From: Chondrosia reniformis
Lineage: Eukaryota; Porifera; Demospongiae; Chondrillida; Chondrillidae
Assembly (NCBI GenBank): GCA_947172415.1
Contig: OX359195.1
Location: 5,865,501-5,929,500, forward strand
Reading direction: 5' to 3'
DNA length: 64,000 nucleotides
Under the pieces are notes generated by a model. The model searched no databases and had not been told where the DNA came from. It saw nothing but the letters and a program-made list of their open reading frames with translations. A program made the translations under genes and the position numbers. Within the stretch, counting starts at the first letter, position 1. Every line of letters starts with the position of its first letter. Below, in pieces: positions 26,401 through 41,900 of the stretch.

Positions 26401-28689
26401 GTCAGCATTTACATACATCTATAGAACATGTCCAATGGGTTTTTGAAATTTTGCTGAAACTTAATATTTGCCCTATCTCTCACCATACATTAACTTTGTA
26501 TATCAAAATTTAATGTACATTGAGGGCTGTCACTCTATCAAACAGAAAGATATGAAGCAAATACTTTGTGTCAGCATTCACAGACACCTATAGAGTATGT
26601 CCAACTAGTTTTTGAAATTTTTATGAAACCTAAAAAATTTGCCCTATCTCTCACCATACATTAACTTTGTATACCAGGATTTAATGTACATTGAGGGCTG
26701 TCACTCTATCAAACAGAAAGATATCAAGCAAATACTTTGTGTCAGCATTCACAGACACCTATAGAGTATGTCCAACTAGTTTTTGAAATTTTAATGAAAC
26801 CTAAAATATTTGCCTTATCTCTCACCATACATTAACTTTGTATACCAGAATTTAATGTACATTGAGAGCTGTCACTCTATCAAACAGAAAGATATGAAGC
26901 AAATACTTTGTGTCAGCATTCACAGACACCTATAGAGTATGTCCAAATAGTTTTTGAAATTTTAATGAAACCTAAAAAATTTGCCCTATCTCTCACCATA
27001 CATTAACTTTGTATACCAGGATTTAATGTACATTGAAGGCTGTCACTCCATCAAATGGAGAGATATGAAGCTAAATGTTTGTGTCAGCATTCACAGACAT
27101 CTATAGAGCATGTTGAACGAGTTTGTGAAATTTTGATGAAACTTAAAAAAAATTGCCTTATCTCTCACAATACATTAACTTTGTATACCAGAATTTAATG
27201 TACATTGAGGGCTGTCACTCCATCAAATGGAGAGATATGAAGCTAAATGTTTGTGTCAGCATTTACATACATCTATAGAACATGTCCAATGGGTTTTTGA
27301 AATTTTGCTGAAACTTAATATTTGCCCTATCTCTCACCATACATTAACTTTGTATACCAAAATTTAATGTACATTGAGGGCTGTCACTCTATCAAACAGA
27401 AAGATATGAAGCAAATACTTTGTGTCAGCATTCACAGACACCTATAGAGTATGTCCAACTAGTTTTTGAAATTTTTATGAAACCTAAAAAATTTGCCCTA
27501 TCTCTCACCATACATTAACTTTGTATACCAGAATTTAATGTTCATTAAGGGCTGTCACTCCATCAAATGGAGAGATATGAAGCTAAATGTTTGAGTCAGC
27601 ATTCACAGACATCTATAGAGCATGTTGAACGAGATTTTGAAATTTTGATGAAACTTAAAATTTGCCTTATCTCTCACCATACATTAACTTTGTATACCAG
27701 GATTTAATGTACATTGAGGGCTGTCACTCTATCAAACAGAAAGATATCAAGCAAATACTTTGTGTCAGCATTCACAGACACCTATAGAGTATGTCCAACT
27801 AGTTTTTGAAATTTTAATGAAACCTAAAATATTTGCCTTATCTCTCACCATACATTAACTTTGTATACCAAAATTTAATGTACATTGAGAGCTGTCACTC
27901 TATCAAACAGAAAGATATGAAGCAAATACTTTGTGTCAGCATTCACAGACACCTATAGAGTATGTCCAAATAGTTTTTGAAATTTTAATGAAACCTAAAA
28001 AATTTGCCCTATCTCTCACCATACATTAACTTTATATACCAGGATTTCATGTACATTGAGGGCTGTCACTCTATCAAACGGAAAGATATGAAGCAAACAC
28101 TTTGTGTCAGCATTCACAGACACCTATAGAGTATGTCCAACTAGTTTTTGAAATTTTGATGAAACTTAAAAAAATTGCCTTATCTCTCACCATACATTAA
28201 CTTTGTATACCAGAATTTAATGTTCATTAAGGGCTGTTACTCCATCAAATGGCCATGGAGAGATATGAAGCTAAATGTTTGTGTCAGCATTCACAGACAT
28301 GTATAGAGCATGCTGAACGAGTTATTGAAATTTTGATGAAACTTAAAATTTGCCTTATCTCTCACAATACATTAACTTTATATACCAGGATTTAATGTAC
28401 ATTGAGGGCTGTCACTCCATCAAATGGAGAGATAAGAAGCTAAATCTATGTGTCAGAATTCACAGACATCTATAGAGTATGTCCAACTAGTTTTTGAAAT
28501 TTTGATGAAACTTAAAAATATTGCCTTATCTCTCACCATACATTAACTTTATATACCAGGATTTAATGTACATTGAGGGCTGTCACTCCATCAAATGGAG
28601 AGATTAGAAGCTAAATCTATGTGTCAGCATTCACAGACATCTATAGAGCATGTCCAACGAGGTTTTGAAATTTTGATGAAACTTAAAAT

Positions 28690-29878
28690 GTGCCCTTATC
28701 CCACTCACCGTACATTTGTATTTTTTGGAGCTACATTTGCTTTTAAACCATTATTTAGCTATATTTTATCAATACATGATTCTCTCTTGAATTAGGAATT
28801 AGACTTAGAATTAATACAGCCGGCCTAGTTGAAAAATCGATCATAGACAATAATATCGTACTAGCGATAAATATCGGACCTCGCACTATATCTAGTTTGC
28901 CGTATCGTGAAAAGTCGCTCTCCTCCCTCCACTAAGACACATACAGGCTTTTATCCATTTGCCACTGTTTTGAGATGTATTGGAAATACTGCATATGTGT
29001 GTAAAATTGCTCGGAACGATTCACTGGTCTAAAATTAGAGTGGAATAAATTGACGATTTCTCGAAAATAATTGGGATCAGAAAAGTCGTTCTCCTCGGCC
29101 CATCAAGACACTTACAGGAATTTTTCCGCTTTTCCCAGTTTTCAGATGAACCACTAATACTGACTATGTCTTTAAACTTGCTTGGAACAATTCACTGATC
29201 TGGAAATAACGAGAAATATATAAAAAAAGCCCCAACCACAACTGTTTTCTTTGGACAAAACTTCATATAAATAGAAGCGAAAAACCTTATATAGTAGGCC
29301 TACCTGGACACATCTCTATGGTGGTTGCGGTTCCCATAGAGGTTGGTAGCGCTTAGACTCTGAAGCTGTCTCCTAATCGGTTGGTGCCATAGAGACGTGC
29401 TCACCAATAATCCGGATTTCGGGGGGGTTCCACGTAATGTGGGATTGGCATCTGATATCTAAGGATTCATATGAGTCGGCCATATCGAGAAGAACTGGTT
29501 CTTCTCACGCAAGTGACACCCAAAGCTCAACTCGGCAGAGCGTTACCACCGATCCCGGCCTATGAGCGTCGTGGATGGTAGCGTTCGGTATGGTCCAACT
29601 TTTTTTCTTTGGAGTTTCGTTGGCTGTCGATTGACGAAATTTCACTTTAACCAGATCCATATATTAGATATGGATAGATAGTGCTTCAATAACAATCAAT
29701 TACTACACAGTGCATATCCCAGTGTATAATAAAATTTAGAAAGTATTCTAGATTTTCGGATATAGTATCGACTATTGTCTTTACATACACCTTCTAACGG
29801 TCGGCCATATATGGTATTACGCAATTTTCACTAACAATACAGTACATTAACTAGAGTTCTATAACTCTATCGAATGGA
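28690..29878 (+). repeat. Satellite spacer, copy 3
   Basis: Near-identical spacer. Shares CGACTATTG and CGAATGGAAAG with copy 4. Preceded by the same TGGCCATGGAG monomer type as copy 2. Confidence 0.92.
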
Positions 29879-32800
29879 AAGATATGAAGTTATGATTTTG
29901 TGTCAACATTCACAGACACCTATAGAGTATGTCCAATGAGTTTTTGAAATTTTAATGAAACTTAAAATTTGCCCTATCTCTCACCATACATTAACTTTGT
30001 ATACCAGAATTTAATGTTCATTAAGGGCTGTCACTCCATCAAATGGAGAGATATGAAGCTAAATGTTTGTGTCAGCATTCACAGACATCTATAGAGCATG
30101 TTGAACGAGTTTGTGAAATTTTGATGAAACTTAAAAAAAATTGCCTTATATCTCACCATACATTAACTTTGTATACCAAAATTTAATGTACATTGAGGGC
30201 TGTCACTCTATCAAACAGAAAGATATGAAGCAAATACTTTGTGTCAGCATTCACAGACACCTATAGAGTATGTCCAACTAGTTTTTGAAATTTTAATGAA
30301 ACCTAAAAAATTTGCCCTATCTCTCACCATACATTAACTTTGTATACAAGAATTTAATGTTCATTAAGGGCTGTCACTCCATCAAATGGAGAGATATGAA
30401 GCTAAATGTTTGAGTCAGCATTCACAGACATCTATAGAGCATGTTGAACGAGTTTTTGAAATTTTGATGAAACTTAAAATTTGCCTTATCTCTCACCATA
30501 CATTAACTTTGTATACTAGGATTTAATGTACATTGAAGGCTGTCACTCTATCAAAGGGAGAGATATGAAGCTAAATGTTTGTGTCAGCATTCACAGACAC
30601 CTATAGAGCATGTCCAACTAGTTTTTGAAATTTTGATGAAACTTAAAAAAAATTGCCTTAACTCTCACCATACATTAACTTTATATACCAGGATTTAATG
30701 TACATTGAGGGCTGTCACTCCATCAAATGGAGAGATATGAAGCTAAATCTTTGTGTCAGCATTTACATACATCTATAGAACATGTCCAATGGGTTTTTGA
30801 AATTTTGCTGAAACTTAAAATTTGCCCTATCTCTCACCATACATTAACTTTGTATACCAAAATTTAATGTACATTGAGGGCTGTCACTCTATCAAACAGA
30901 AAGATATGAAGCAAATACTTTGTGTCAGCATTCACAGACAGCTATAGAGTATGTCCAAATAGTTTTTGAAATTTTAATGAAACCTAAAAAATTTGCCCTA
31001 TCTCTCACAATACATTAACTTTGTATACCAGAATTTAATGTACATTGAGGGCTGTCACTGTATCAAACGGAAAGATATGAAGCAAACACTTTGTGTCAGC
31101 ATTGACAGACACCTATAGAGTATGTCCAACTAGTTTTTGAAATTTTGATGAAACTTAAAAAATTGCTCTATCTCTCACCGTACATTAACTTTGTATACCA
31201 GAATTTAATGTTCATTAAGGTCTGTCACTCCATCAAATGGAGAGATATGAAGCTAAATGTTTGTGTCAGCATTCACATACATCTATAGAACATGTCCAAT
31301 GGGTTTTTGAAATTTTGATGAAACTTAAAAAAAATTACCTAATCTCTCACCATACATTAACTTTGTATACCAGAATTTAATGTACATTGAGGGCTGTCAC
31401 TCCATCAAATGGAGAGATATGAAGCTAAATCTTTGGGTCAGCATTCACAGACACCTATAGAGTATGTCCAACTAGTTTTTGAAATTTTAATGAAACCTAA
31501 AAAATTTGCCCTATCTCTCACCATACATTAACTTTGTATACCAGAATTTAGTGTTCATTAAGGGCTGTCACTCTATCAAACAGAAAGATATGAAGCAAAT
31601 ACTTTGTGTCAGCATTCACAGACACCTATAGAGTATGTCCAATTAGTTTTTGAAATTTTAATGAAACCTAAAAAATTTGCCCTATCTCTCACAATACATT
31701 AACTTTGTATACCAGAATTTAATGTTCATTAAGGGCTGGCACTCCATCAAATGGAGAGATATGAAGCTAAATGTTTGAGTCAGCATTCACAGACATCTAT
31801 AGAGCATGTTGAACGAGTTTTTGAAATTTTGATGAAACTTATAATTTGCCCTATCTCTCACAATACATTAACTTTGTATACCAAAATTTAATGTACATTG
31901 AGGGCTGTCACTCTATCAAACAGAAAGATATGAAGCAAATACTTTGTGTCAGCATTCACAGACACCTATAGAGTATGTCCAACTAGTTTTTGAAATTTTA
32001 ATGAAACCTAAAAAATTTGCCCTATCTCTCACAAAACATTAACTTTGTATACCAGAATTTAATGTACATTGAGGGCTGTTACTCTATCAAACAGAAAGAT
32101 ATGAAGCAAATACTTTGTTTCAGCATTCACAGACACCTATAGAGTATGTCCAACTAGTTTTTGAAATTTTTATGAAATCTAAAAAATTTGCCCTATCTCT
32201 CACCATACATTAACTTTGTATACCAGAATTTAATGTAAATTGAGGGCTATCACTCTATCAAACGGAAAGATATGAAGCAAACACTTTGTGTCAGCATTCA
32301 CAGACACCTATAGAGTATGTCCAACTAGTTTTTGAAATTTTGATGAAACTTAAAAAAATTGCCCTATCTCTCACCATACATTAACTTTGTATACCAGAAT
32401 TTAATGTTCATTAAGGGCTGTCACTCCATCAAATGGAGAGATATGAAGCTAAATGTTTGTGTCAGCATTCACAGACATCTATAGAGCATGTTGAACGAGT
32501 TTTTGAAATTTTGATGAAACTTAAAAATTGCCTTATCTCTCACCATACATTAACTTTGTATACCAGAATTTAATGTTCATTAAGGGCTGGCACTCCATCA
32601 AATGGAGAGATATGAAGCTAAATCTTTGTGTCAGCATTCACAGACATCTATAGAGCATGTTGAACGAGTTTTTGAAATTTAGATGAAACTTAAAATTTGC
32701 CTTATCTCTCACCATACATTAACTTTGTATACCAGAATTTAATGTACATTGAGGGCTGTCACTCTATCAAACAGAAAGATATCAAGCAAATACTTTGTGT

Positions 32801-33714
32801 CAGCATTCACAGACACCTATAGAGTATGTCCAAATAGTTTTTGAAATTTTAATGAAACCTAAAAAATTTGCCCTATCTCTCACAATACATTAACTTTTTA
32901 TACCAGGATTTAATGTACATTGAGGGCTGTCACTCTATCAAACGGAAAGATATGAAGCAAACACTTTGTGTCAGCATTCACAGACACCTATAGAGTATGT
33001 CCAACTAGTTTTTAAATTTTGATGAAACTTAAAAAATTTGCCCTATCTCTCACCATACATTTACTTTGTATACCAGAATTTAATGTTCATTAAGGGCTGT
33101 TACTCCATCAAATGGAGAGATATGAAGCTATATGTTTGTGTCAGCATTCACAGACATGTATAGAGCATGTTGAACGAGTTATTGAAATTTTGATGAAACT
33201 TAAAATTTGCCTTATCTCTCACAATACATTAACTTTATATACCATGATTTAATGTACATTGAGGGCTGTCACTCCATCAAATGGAGAGATATGAAGCTAA
33301 ATGTTTGTGTCAGCATTCACAGACATCTATAGAGCATGTCCAATGGGTTTTTGAAATTTTGATGAAACTTAAAATTTGCCTTATCTCTCACAATACATTA
33401 ACTTTATATACCAGGATTTAATGTACATTGAGGGCTGTCACTCCATCAAATGGAGAGATAAGAAGCTAAATCTATGTGTCAGAATTCACAGACATCTATA
33501 GAGTATGTCCAACTAGTTTTTGAAATTTTGATGAAACTTAAAAATATTGCCTTAACTCTCACCATACATTAACTTTATATACCAGGATTTAATGTACATT
33601 GAGGGCTGTCACTCCATCAAATGGAGAGATTAGAAGCTAAATCTATGTGTCAGCATTCACAGACATCTATAGAGCATGTCCAACGAGGTTTTGAAATTTT
33701 GATGAAACTTAAAA

Positions 33715-34903
33715 TGTGCCCTTATCCCACTCACCGTACATTTGTATTTTTTGGAGCTACATTTGCTTTTAAACCATTATTTAGCTATATTTTATCAATA
33801 CATGATTCTCTCTTGAATTAGGAATTAGACTTAGAATTAATACAGCCGGCCTAGTTGAAAAATCGATCATAGACAATAATATCGTACTAGCGATAAATAT
33901 CGGACCTCGCACTATATCTAGTTTGCCGTATCGTGAAAAGTCGCTCTCCTCCCTCCACTAAGACACATACAGGCTTTTATCCATTTGCCACTGTTTTGAG
34001 ATGTATTGGAAATACTGCATATGTGTGTAAAATTGCTCGGAACGATTCACTGGTCTAAAATTAGAGTGGAATAAATTGACGATTTCTCGAAAATAATTGG
34101 GATCAGAAAAGTCGTTCTCCTCGGCCCATCAAGACACTTACAGGAATTTTTCCGCTTTTCCCAGTTTTCAGATGAACCACTAATACTGACTATGTCTTTA
34201 AACTTGCTTGGAACAATTCACTGATCTGGAAATAACGAGAAATATATAAAAAAAGCCCCAACCACAACTGTTTTCTTTGGACAAAACTTCATATAAATAG
34301 AAGCGAAAAACCTTATATAGTAGGCCTACCTGGACACATCTCTATGGTGGTTGCGGTTCCCATAGAGGTTGGTAGCGCTTAGACTCTGAAGCTGTCTCCT
34401 AATCGGTTGGTGCCATAGAGACGTGCTCACCAATAATCCGGATTTCGGGGGGGTTCCACGTAATGTGGGATTGGCATCTGATATCTAAGGATTCATATGA
34501 GTCGGCCATATCGAGAAGAACTGGTTCTTCTCACGCAAGTGACACCCAAAGCTCAACTCGGCAGAGCGTTACCACCGATCCCGGCCTATGAGCGTCGTGG
34601 ATGGTAGCGTTCGGTATGGTCCAACTTTTTTTCTTTGGAGTTTCGTTGGCTGTCGATTGATGAAATTTCACTTTAACCAGATCCATATATTAAATATGGA
34701 TAGATAGTGCTTCAATAACAATCAATTACTACACAGTGCATATCCCAGTGTATAATAAAATTTAGAAAGTATTCTAGATTTTCGGATATAGTATCGACTA
34801 TTGTCTTTACATACACCTTCTAACGGTCGGCCATATATGGTATTACGCAATTTTCACTAACAATACAGTACATTAACTAGAGTTCTATAACTCTATCGAA
34901 TGG
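33715..34903 (+). repeat. Satellite spacer, copy 4
   Basis: Near-identical spacer with private changes ATTGATGAAAT and TTAAATATGG (the latter weakens a small hairpin present in the others). Confidence 0.92.
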
Positions 34904-37900
34904 AAAGATATGAAGTTGTGATTTTGTGTCAACATTCACAGACACCTATAGAGTATGTCCAATGAGTTTTTGAAATTTTAATGAAACTTAAAATTTGCCC
35001 TATCTCTCACCATACATTAACTTTGTATACCAGGATTTAATGTACATTGAGGGCTGTCACTCCATCAAATGGAGAGATATGAAGCTAAATCTTTGTGTCA
35101 GCATTCACAGACATCTATAGAGCATGTTGAACGAGTTTGTGAAATTTTAATGAAACTTAAAAATTGCCTTATATCTCACCATACATTAACTTTGTATACC
35201 AGAATTTAATGTACATTGAGGGCTGTCACTCCATCAAATGGAGAGATATGAAGCTAAATCTTTGTGTCAGCATTCACAGACATCTATAGAGCATGTTGAA
35301 CGAGTTTGTGAAATTTTAATGAAACTTAAAAATTGCCTTATATCTCACCATACATTAACTTTGTATACCAGAATTTAATGTACATTGAGGGCTGTCACTC
35401 CATCAAATGGAGAGATATGAAGCTAAATGTTTGAGTCAGCATTCACAGACATCTATAGAGCATGTTGAACGAGTTTTTGAAATTTGGATGAAACTTTATA
35501 TTTGCCTTATCTCTCACCATACATTAACTTTGTATACTAGGATTTAATGTACATTGAAGGCTGTCACTCCATCAAATGGAGAGATATGAAGCTAAATGTT
35601 TGTGTCAGCATTCACAGACACCTATAGAGATTGTCCAACTAGTTTTTGAAATTTTGATGAAACTTAAAAAAAATTGCCTTATCTCTCACCATACATTAAC
35701 TTTATATACCAGGATTTAATGTACATTGAGGGCTGTCACTCCATCAAATGGAGAGATATGAAGCTAAATGTGTGTATCAGCATTCACAGACATCTATAGA
35801 GCATGTTGAACGAATTTGTTAAATTTTGATGAAACTTAAAAAAAATTGCCTTATCTCTCACAATACATTAACTTTGTATACCAGAATTTAATGTACATTG
35901 AGGGCTGTCACTCCATCAAATGGAGAGATATGAAGCTAAATGTTTGTGTCAGCATTCACATACATCTATAGAACATGTCCAATGGGTATTTGAAATTTTG
36001 ATGAAACTTAAAAAAAAATGCCTTATCTCTCACCATACATTAACTTTGTATACCAGGATTTTATGTACATTGAAGGCTGTCACTCCATCAAATGGAGAGA
36101 TATGAAGCTAAATCTTTGTGTCAGCATTCACAGACATCTATAGAGCATGTTGAACGAGTTTGTGAAATTTTGATGAAACTTAAAAAAAATTGCTCTATCT
36201 CTCACCATACATTAACTTTGTATACCAGAATTTAATGTACATTGAGGGCTGTCACTCTATCAAATGGAGAGATATGAAGCTAAATCTTTGTGTCAGCATT
36301 TACATATATCTATAGAACATGTCCAATGGGTTTTTGAAATTTTGATGAAACTTAATATTTGCCCTATCTCTCACCATACATTAACTTTGTATACCAGAAT
36401 TTAATGTACATTGAGGGCTGTCACTCCATCAAATGGAGAGATATGAAGCTAAATGTTTGAGTCAGCATTCACAGACATCTATAGAGCATGTTGAACGAGT
36501 TTTTGAAATTTGGATGAAACTTTATATTTGCCTTATCTCTCACCATACATTAACTTTGTATACTAGGATTTAATGTACATTGAAGGCTGTCACTCCATCA
36601 AATGGAGAGATATGAAGCTAAATGTTTGTGTCAGCATTCACAGACACCTATAGAGATTGTCCAACTAGTTTTTGAAATTTTGATGAAACTTAAAAAAATT
36701 GCCTTATCTCTCACCATACATTAACTTTATATACCAGGATTTAATGTACATTGAGGGCTGTCACTCCATCAAATGGAGAGATATGAAGCTAAATGTGTGT
36801 ATCAGCATTCACAGACATCTATAGAGCATGTAGAACGAATTTGTTAAATTTTGATGAAACTTAAAAAAAATTGCCTTATCTCTCACAATACATTAACTTT
36901 GTATACCAGAATTTAATGTACATTGAGGGCTGTCACTCCATCAAATGGAGAGATATGAAGCTAAATGTTTGTGTCAGCATTCACATACATCTATAGAACA
37001 TGTCCAATGGGTATTTGAAATTTTGATGAAACTTAAAAAAAAATGCCTTATCTCTCACCATACATTAACTTTGTATACCAGGATTTTATGTACATTGAAG
37101 GCTGTCACTCCATCAAATGGAGAGATATGAAGCTAAATCTTTGTGTCAGCATTCACAGACATCTATAGAGCATGTTGAACGAGTTTTTGAAATTTGGATG
37201 AAACTTTATATTTGCCTTATCTCTCACCATACATTAACTTTGTATACTAGGATTTAATGTACATTGAAGGCTGTCACTCCATCAAATGGAGAGATATGAA
37301 GCTAAATGTTTGTGTCAGCATTCACAGACACCTATAGAGATTGTCCAACTAGTTTTTGAAATTTTGATGAAACTTAAAAAAAATTGCCTTATCTCTCACC
37401 ATACATTAACTTTATATACCAGGATTTAATGTACATTGAGGGCTGTCACTCCATCAAATGGAGAGATATGAAGCTAAATGTGTGTATCAGCATTCACAGA
37501 CATCTATAGAGCATGTTGAACGAATTTGTTAAATTTTGATGAAACTTAAAAAAAATTGCCTTATCTCTCACAATACATTAACTTTGTATACCAGAATTTA
37601 ATGTACATTGAGGGCTGTCACTCCATCAAATGGAGAGATATGAAGCTAAATGTTTGTGTCAGCATTCACATACATCTATAGAACATGTCCAATGGGTATT
37701 TGAAATTTTGATGAAACTTAAAAAAAAATGCCTTATCTCTCACCATACATTAACTTTGTATACCAGGATTTTATGTACATTGAAGGCTGTCACTCCATCA
37801 AATGGAGAGATATGAAGCTAAATCTTTGTGTCAGCATTCACAGACATCTATAGAGCATGTTGAACGAGTTTGTGAAATTTTGATGAAACTTAAAAAAAAT

Positions 37901-38466
37901 TGCTCTATCTCTCACCATACATTAACTTTGTATACCAGAATTTAATGTACATTGAGGGCTGTCACTCTATCAAATGGAGAGATATGAAGCTAAATCTTTG
38001 TGTCAGCATTTACATATATCTATAGAACATGTCCAATGGGTTTTTGAAATTTTGCTGAAACTTAATATTTGCCCTATCTCTCACCATACATTAACTTTGA
38101 ATACCAGAATTTAATGTACATTGAGGGCTGTCACTCTATCAAACAGAAAGATATGAAGCAAATACTTTGTGTCAGCATTCACAGACACCTATAGAGTATG
38201 TCCAACTAGTTTTTGAAATTTTAATGAAACCTAAAAAATTTGCCCTATCTCTCACAATACATTAACTTTGAATACCAGAATTTAATGTACATTGAGGGCT
38301 GTCACTCTATCAAACGGAAAGATATGAAGCAAACACTTTGTGTCAGCATTCACAGACACCTATAGAGTATGTCCAACTAGTTTTTGAAATTTTGATGAAA
38401 CTTAAAAAAATTGCTCTATCTCTCACCATACATTAACTTTGTATACCAGAATTTAATGTTCATTAA

Positions 38467-38953
38467 CCCTTTCCGCGCCAACTTATTGCGTGGGCGGCCC
38501 TATACCTTATGACTGACTTTTTCGAAGGCCACGTGATGTACTGTAAGTGCTACGTGTAAGGTAAGGTTGTTTTTACGACTGAGGAAGTGGATTCTCGTCA
38601 AGTTTAGCCTTTCGAATCAAGTGAAGAGAACGGACCAGGCACTAACCCTAACCCTAACCCTATGCGGTCGCATTCAGAGCCTGGTCAGTTCTCTTCACTC
38701 ACACGGTACGTATACGGTTAATTCGTAGGCTTTTTTCGCCACGGAGGGAAGGTTCCTGCCACCTGTGTGCACTAATCGTAAAGTGCAACTGTCTGACGAC
38801 CACTTAACACCTGTTAGAGTTTACTTTGGCCACGCATATGCTAATAATTCGCCGGGAAAGCCTGCCGCCTATCTATGACGATGTATATCGTCAACGGTTA
38901 TCGGCTGCATATAATTATCATGACGATGTATATCGTCAACGGTCATTAAAGGG
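38467..38953. mobile_element. piggyBac-like non-autonomous element, 487 bp
   Basis: Inserted in a satellite monomer at its TTAA (normal monomer reads TTCATTAAGGGCTG). TTAA is duplicated at 38463-38466 and 38954-38957. Ends are CCCTTTCCGCGCC and, read inward from the right, CCCTTTAATGACC: short CCCTTT termini typical of piggyBac elements. Two 24-bp identical subterminal direct repeats (38875-38898 and 38920-38943) each contain the dyad TGACGAT/ATCGTCA. No transposase. The interior is far more GC-rich than the satellite. Confidence 0.88.
38620..38699. repeat. Hairpin with telomere-type repeats in its loop
   Basis: Inside the piggyBac-like element. A 21-bp arm (38620-38640) pairs 20 of 21 with 38679-38699. 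The 38-nt loop contains TAACCC three times (38643-38660), the complement of the animal telomere repeat. Confidence 0.85.
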
Positions 38954-41900
38954 TTAAGGGCTGTCACTCCATCAAATGGAGAGATATGAAGCTAAATGTT
39001 TGTGTCAGCATTCACATACATCTATAGAACATGTCCAATGGGTTTTTGAAATTTTGATGAAACTTAAAAAAAATTGCCTTATCTCTCACCATACATTAAC
39101 TTTGTATACCAGAATTTAGTGTACATTGAGGGCTGTCACTCCATCAAATGGAGAGATATGAAGCTAAATCTTTGTGTCAGCATTTACATATATCTATAGA
39201 ACATGTCCAATGGGTTTTTGAAATTTTGCTGAAACTTAATATTTGCCCTATCTCTCACCATACATTAACTTTGTATACCAAAATTTAATGTACATTGAGG
39301 GCTGTCACTCTATCAAACAGAAAGATATGAAGCAAATACTTTGTGTCAGCATTCACAGACACCTATAGAGTATGTCCAACTAGTTTTTGAAATTTTAATG
39401 AAACCTAAACAATTTGCCCTATCTCTCACAATACATTAACTTTGTATACCAGAATTTAATGTACATTGAGGGCTGTCACTCTATCAAATGGAGAGATATG
39501 AAGCTAAATGTTTGAGTCAGCATTCACAGACATCTATAGAGCATGTTGAACGAGTTTTTGAAATTTTCATGAAACTTAAAATTTGCCTTATCTCTCACCA
39601 TACATTAACTTTGTATACTAGGATTTAATGTACATTGAGGGCTGTCACTCCATCAAATGGAGAGATATGAAGCTAAATCTTTGTGTCAGCATTCACAGAC
39701 ATCTATAGAGCATGTTGAACGAGTTTGTGAAATTTTGATGAAACTTAAAAAAATTGCCCTATCTCTCACCATACATTAACTTTGTATACCAGAATTTAAT
39801 GTACATTGAGGGCTGTCACTCCATCAAATGGAGAGATATGAAGCTAAATCTTTGTGTCAGCATTTACATATATCTATAGAACATGTCCAATGGGTTTTTG
39901 AAATTTTGCTGAAACTTAAAATTTGCCCTATCTCTCACCATACATTAACTTTGTATACCAGAATTTAATGTACATTGAGGGCTGTCACTCTATCAAACAG
40001 AAAGATATGAAGCAAATACTTTGTGTCAGCATTCACAGACACCTATAGAGTATGTCCAACTAGTTTTTGAAATTTTAATGAAACCTAAAAAATTTGCCCT
40101 ATCTCTCACCATACATTAACTTTGAATACCAGAATTTAATGTACATTGAGGGCTGTCACTCTATCAAACGGAAAGATATGAAGCAAACACTTTGTGTCAG
40201 CATTCACAGACACCTATAGAGTATGTCCAACTAGTTTTTGAAATTTTGATGAAACTTAAAAAAATTGCCCTATCTCTCACCATACATTAACTTTGTATAC
40301 CAGAATTTAATGTACATTGAGGGCTGTCACTCCATCAAATGGAGAGATATGAAGCTAAATCTTTGTGTCAGCATTTACATATATCTATAGAACATGTCCA
40401 ATGGGTTTTTGAAATTTTGCTGAAACTTAAAATTTGCCCTATCTCTCACCATACATTAACTTTGTATACCAGAATTTAATGTACATTGAGGGCTGTCACT
40501 CTATCAAACAGAAAGATATGAAGCAAATACTTTGTGTCAGCATTCACAGACACCTATAGAGTATGTCCAACTAGTTTTTGAAATTTTAATGAAACCTAAA
40601 AAATTTGCCCTATCTCTCACCATACATTAACTTTGAATACCAGAATTTAATGTACATTGAGGGCTGTCACTCTATCAAACGGAAAGATATGAAGCAAACA
40701 CTTTGTGTCAGCATTCACAGACACCTATAGAGTATGTCCAACTAGTTTTTGAAATTTTGATGAAACTTAAAAAAATTGCTCTATCTCTCACCATACATTA
40801 ACTTTGTATACCAGAATTTAATGTTCATTAAGGGCTGTCACTCCATCAAATGGAGAGATATGAAGCTAAATGTTTGTGTCAGCATTCACATACATCTATA
40901 GAACATGTCCAATGGGTTTTTGAAATTTTGATGAAACTTAAAAAAAATTGCCTTATATCTCACCATACATTAACTTTGTATACCAGAATTTAGTGTACAT
41001 TGAGGGCTGTCACTCCATCAAATGGAGAGATATGAAGCCAAATCTTTGTGTCAGCATTTACATACATCTATAGAACATGTCCAATGGGTTTTTGAAATTT
41101 TGCTGAAACTTAAAATTTGCCTTATCTCTCACCATACATTAACTTTATATACCAGGATTTAATGTACATTGAGGGCTGTCACTCCATCAAATGGAGAGAT
41201 ATGAAGCTAAATGTGTGTATCAGCATTCACAGACATCTATAGAGCATGTTGAACGAATTTGTTAAATTTTGATGTAACTTAAAAAAAATTGCCTAATCTC
41301 TCACCATACATTAACTTTGTATACCAGAATTTAATGTACATTGAGGGCTGTCACTCCATCAAATGGAGAGATATGAAGCTAAATGTTTGTGTCAGCATTC
41401 ACATACATCTATAGAACATGTCCAATGGGTATTTGAAATTTTGATGAAACTTAAAAAAAAATGCCTTATCTCTCACCATACATTAACTTTGTATACCAGG
41501 ATTTTATGTACATTGAAGGCTGTCACTCCATCAAATGGAGAGATATGAAGCTAAATCTTTGTGTCAGCATTCACAGACATCTATAGAGCATGTTGAACGA
41601 GTTTGTGAAATTTTGATGAAACTTAAAAAAAATTGCTCTATCTCTCACCATACATTAACTTTGTATACCAGAATTTAATGTACATTGAGGGCTGTCACTC
41701 TATCAAATGGAGAGATATGAAGCTAAATCTTTGTGTCAGCATTTACATATATCTATAGAACATGTCCAATGGGTTTTTGAAATTTTGCTGAAACTTAATA
41801 TTTGCCCTATCTCTCACCATACATTAACTTTGTATACCAAAATTTAATGTACATTGAGGGCTGTCACTCTATCAAACAGAAAGATATGAAGCAAATACTT

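Noticed and set aside
38643..38660. True telomere or chromosome end
   Set aside because: Only three TAACCC units, inside a bounded TTAA-flanked element with satellite on both sides.
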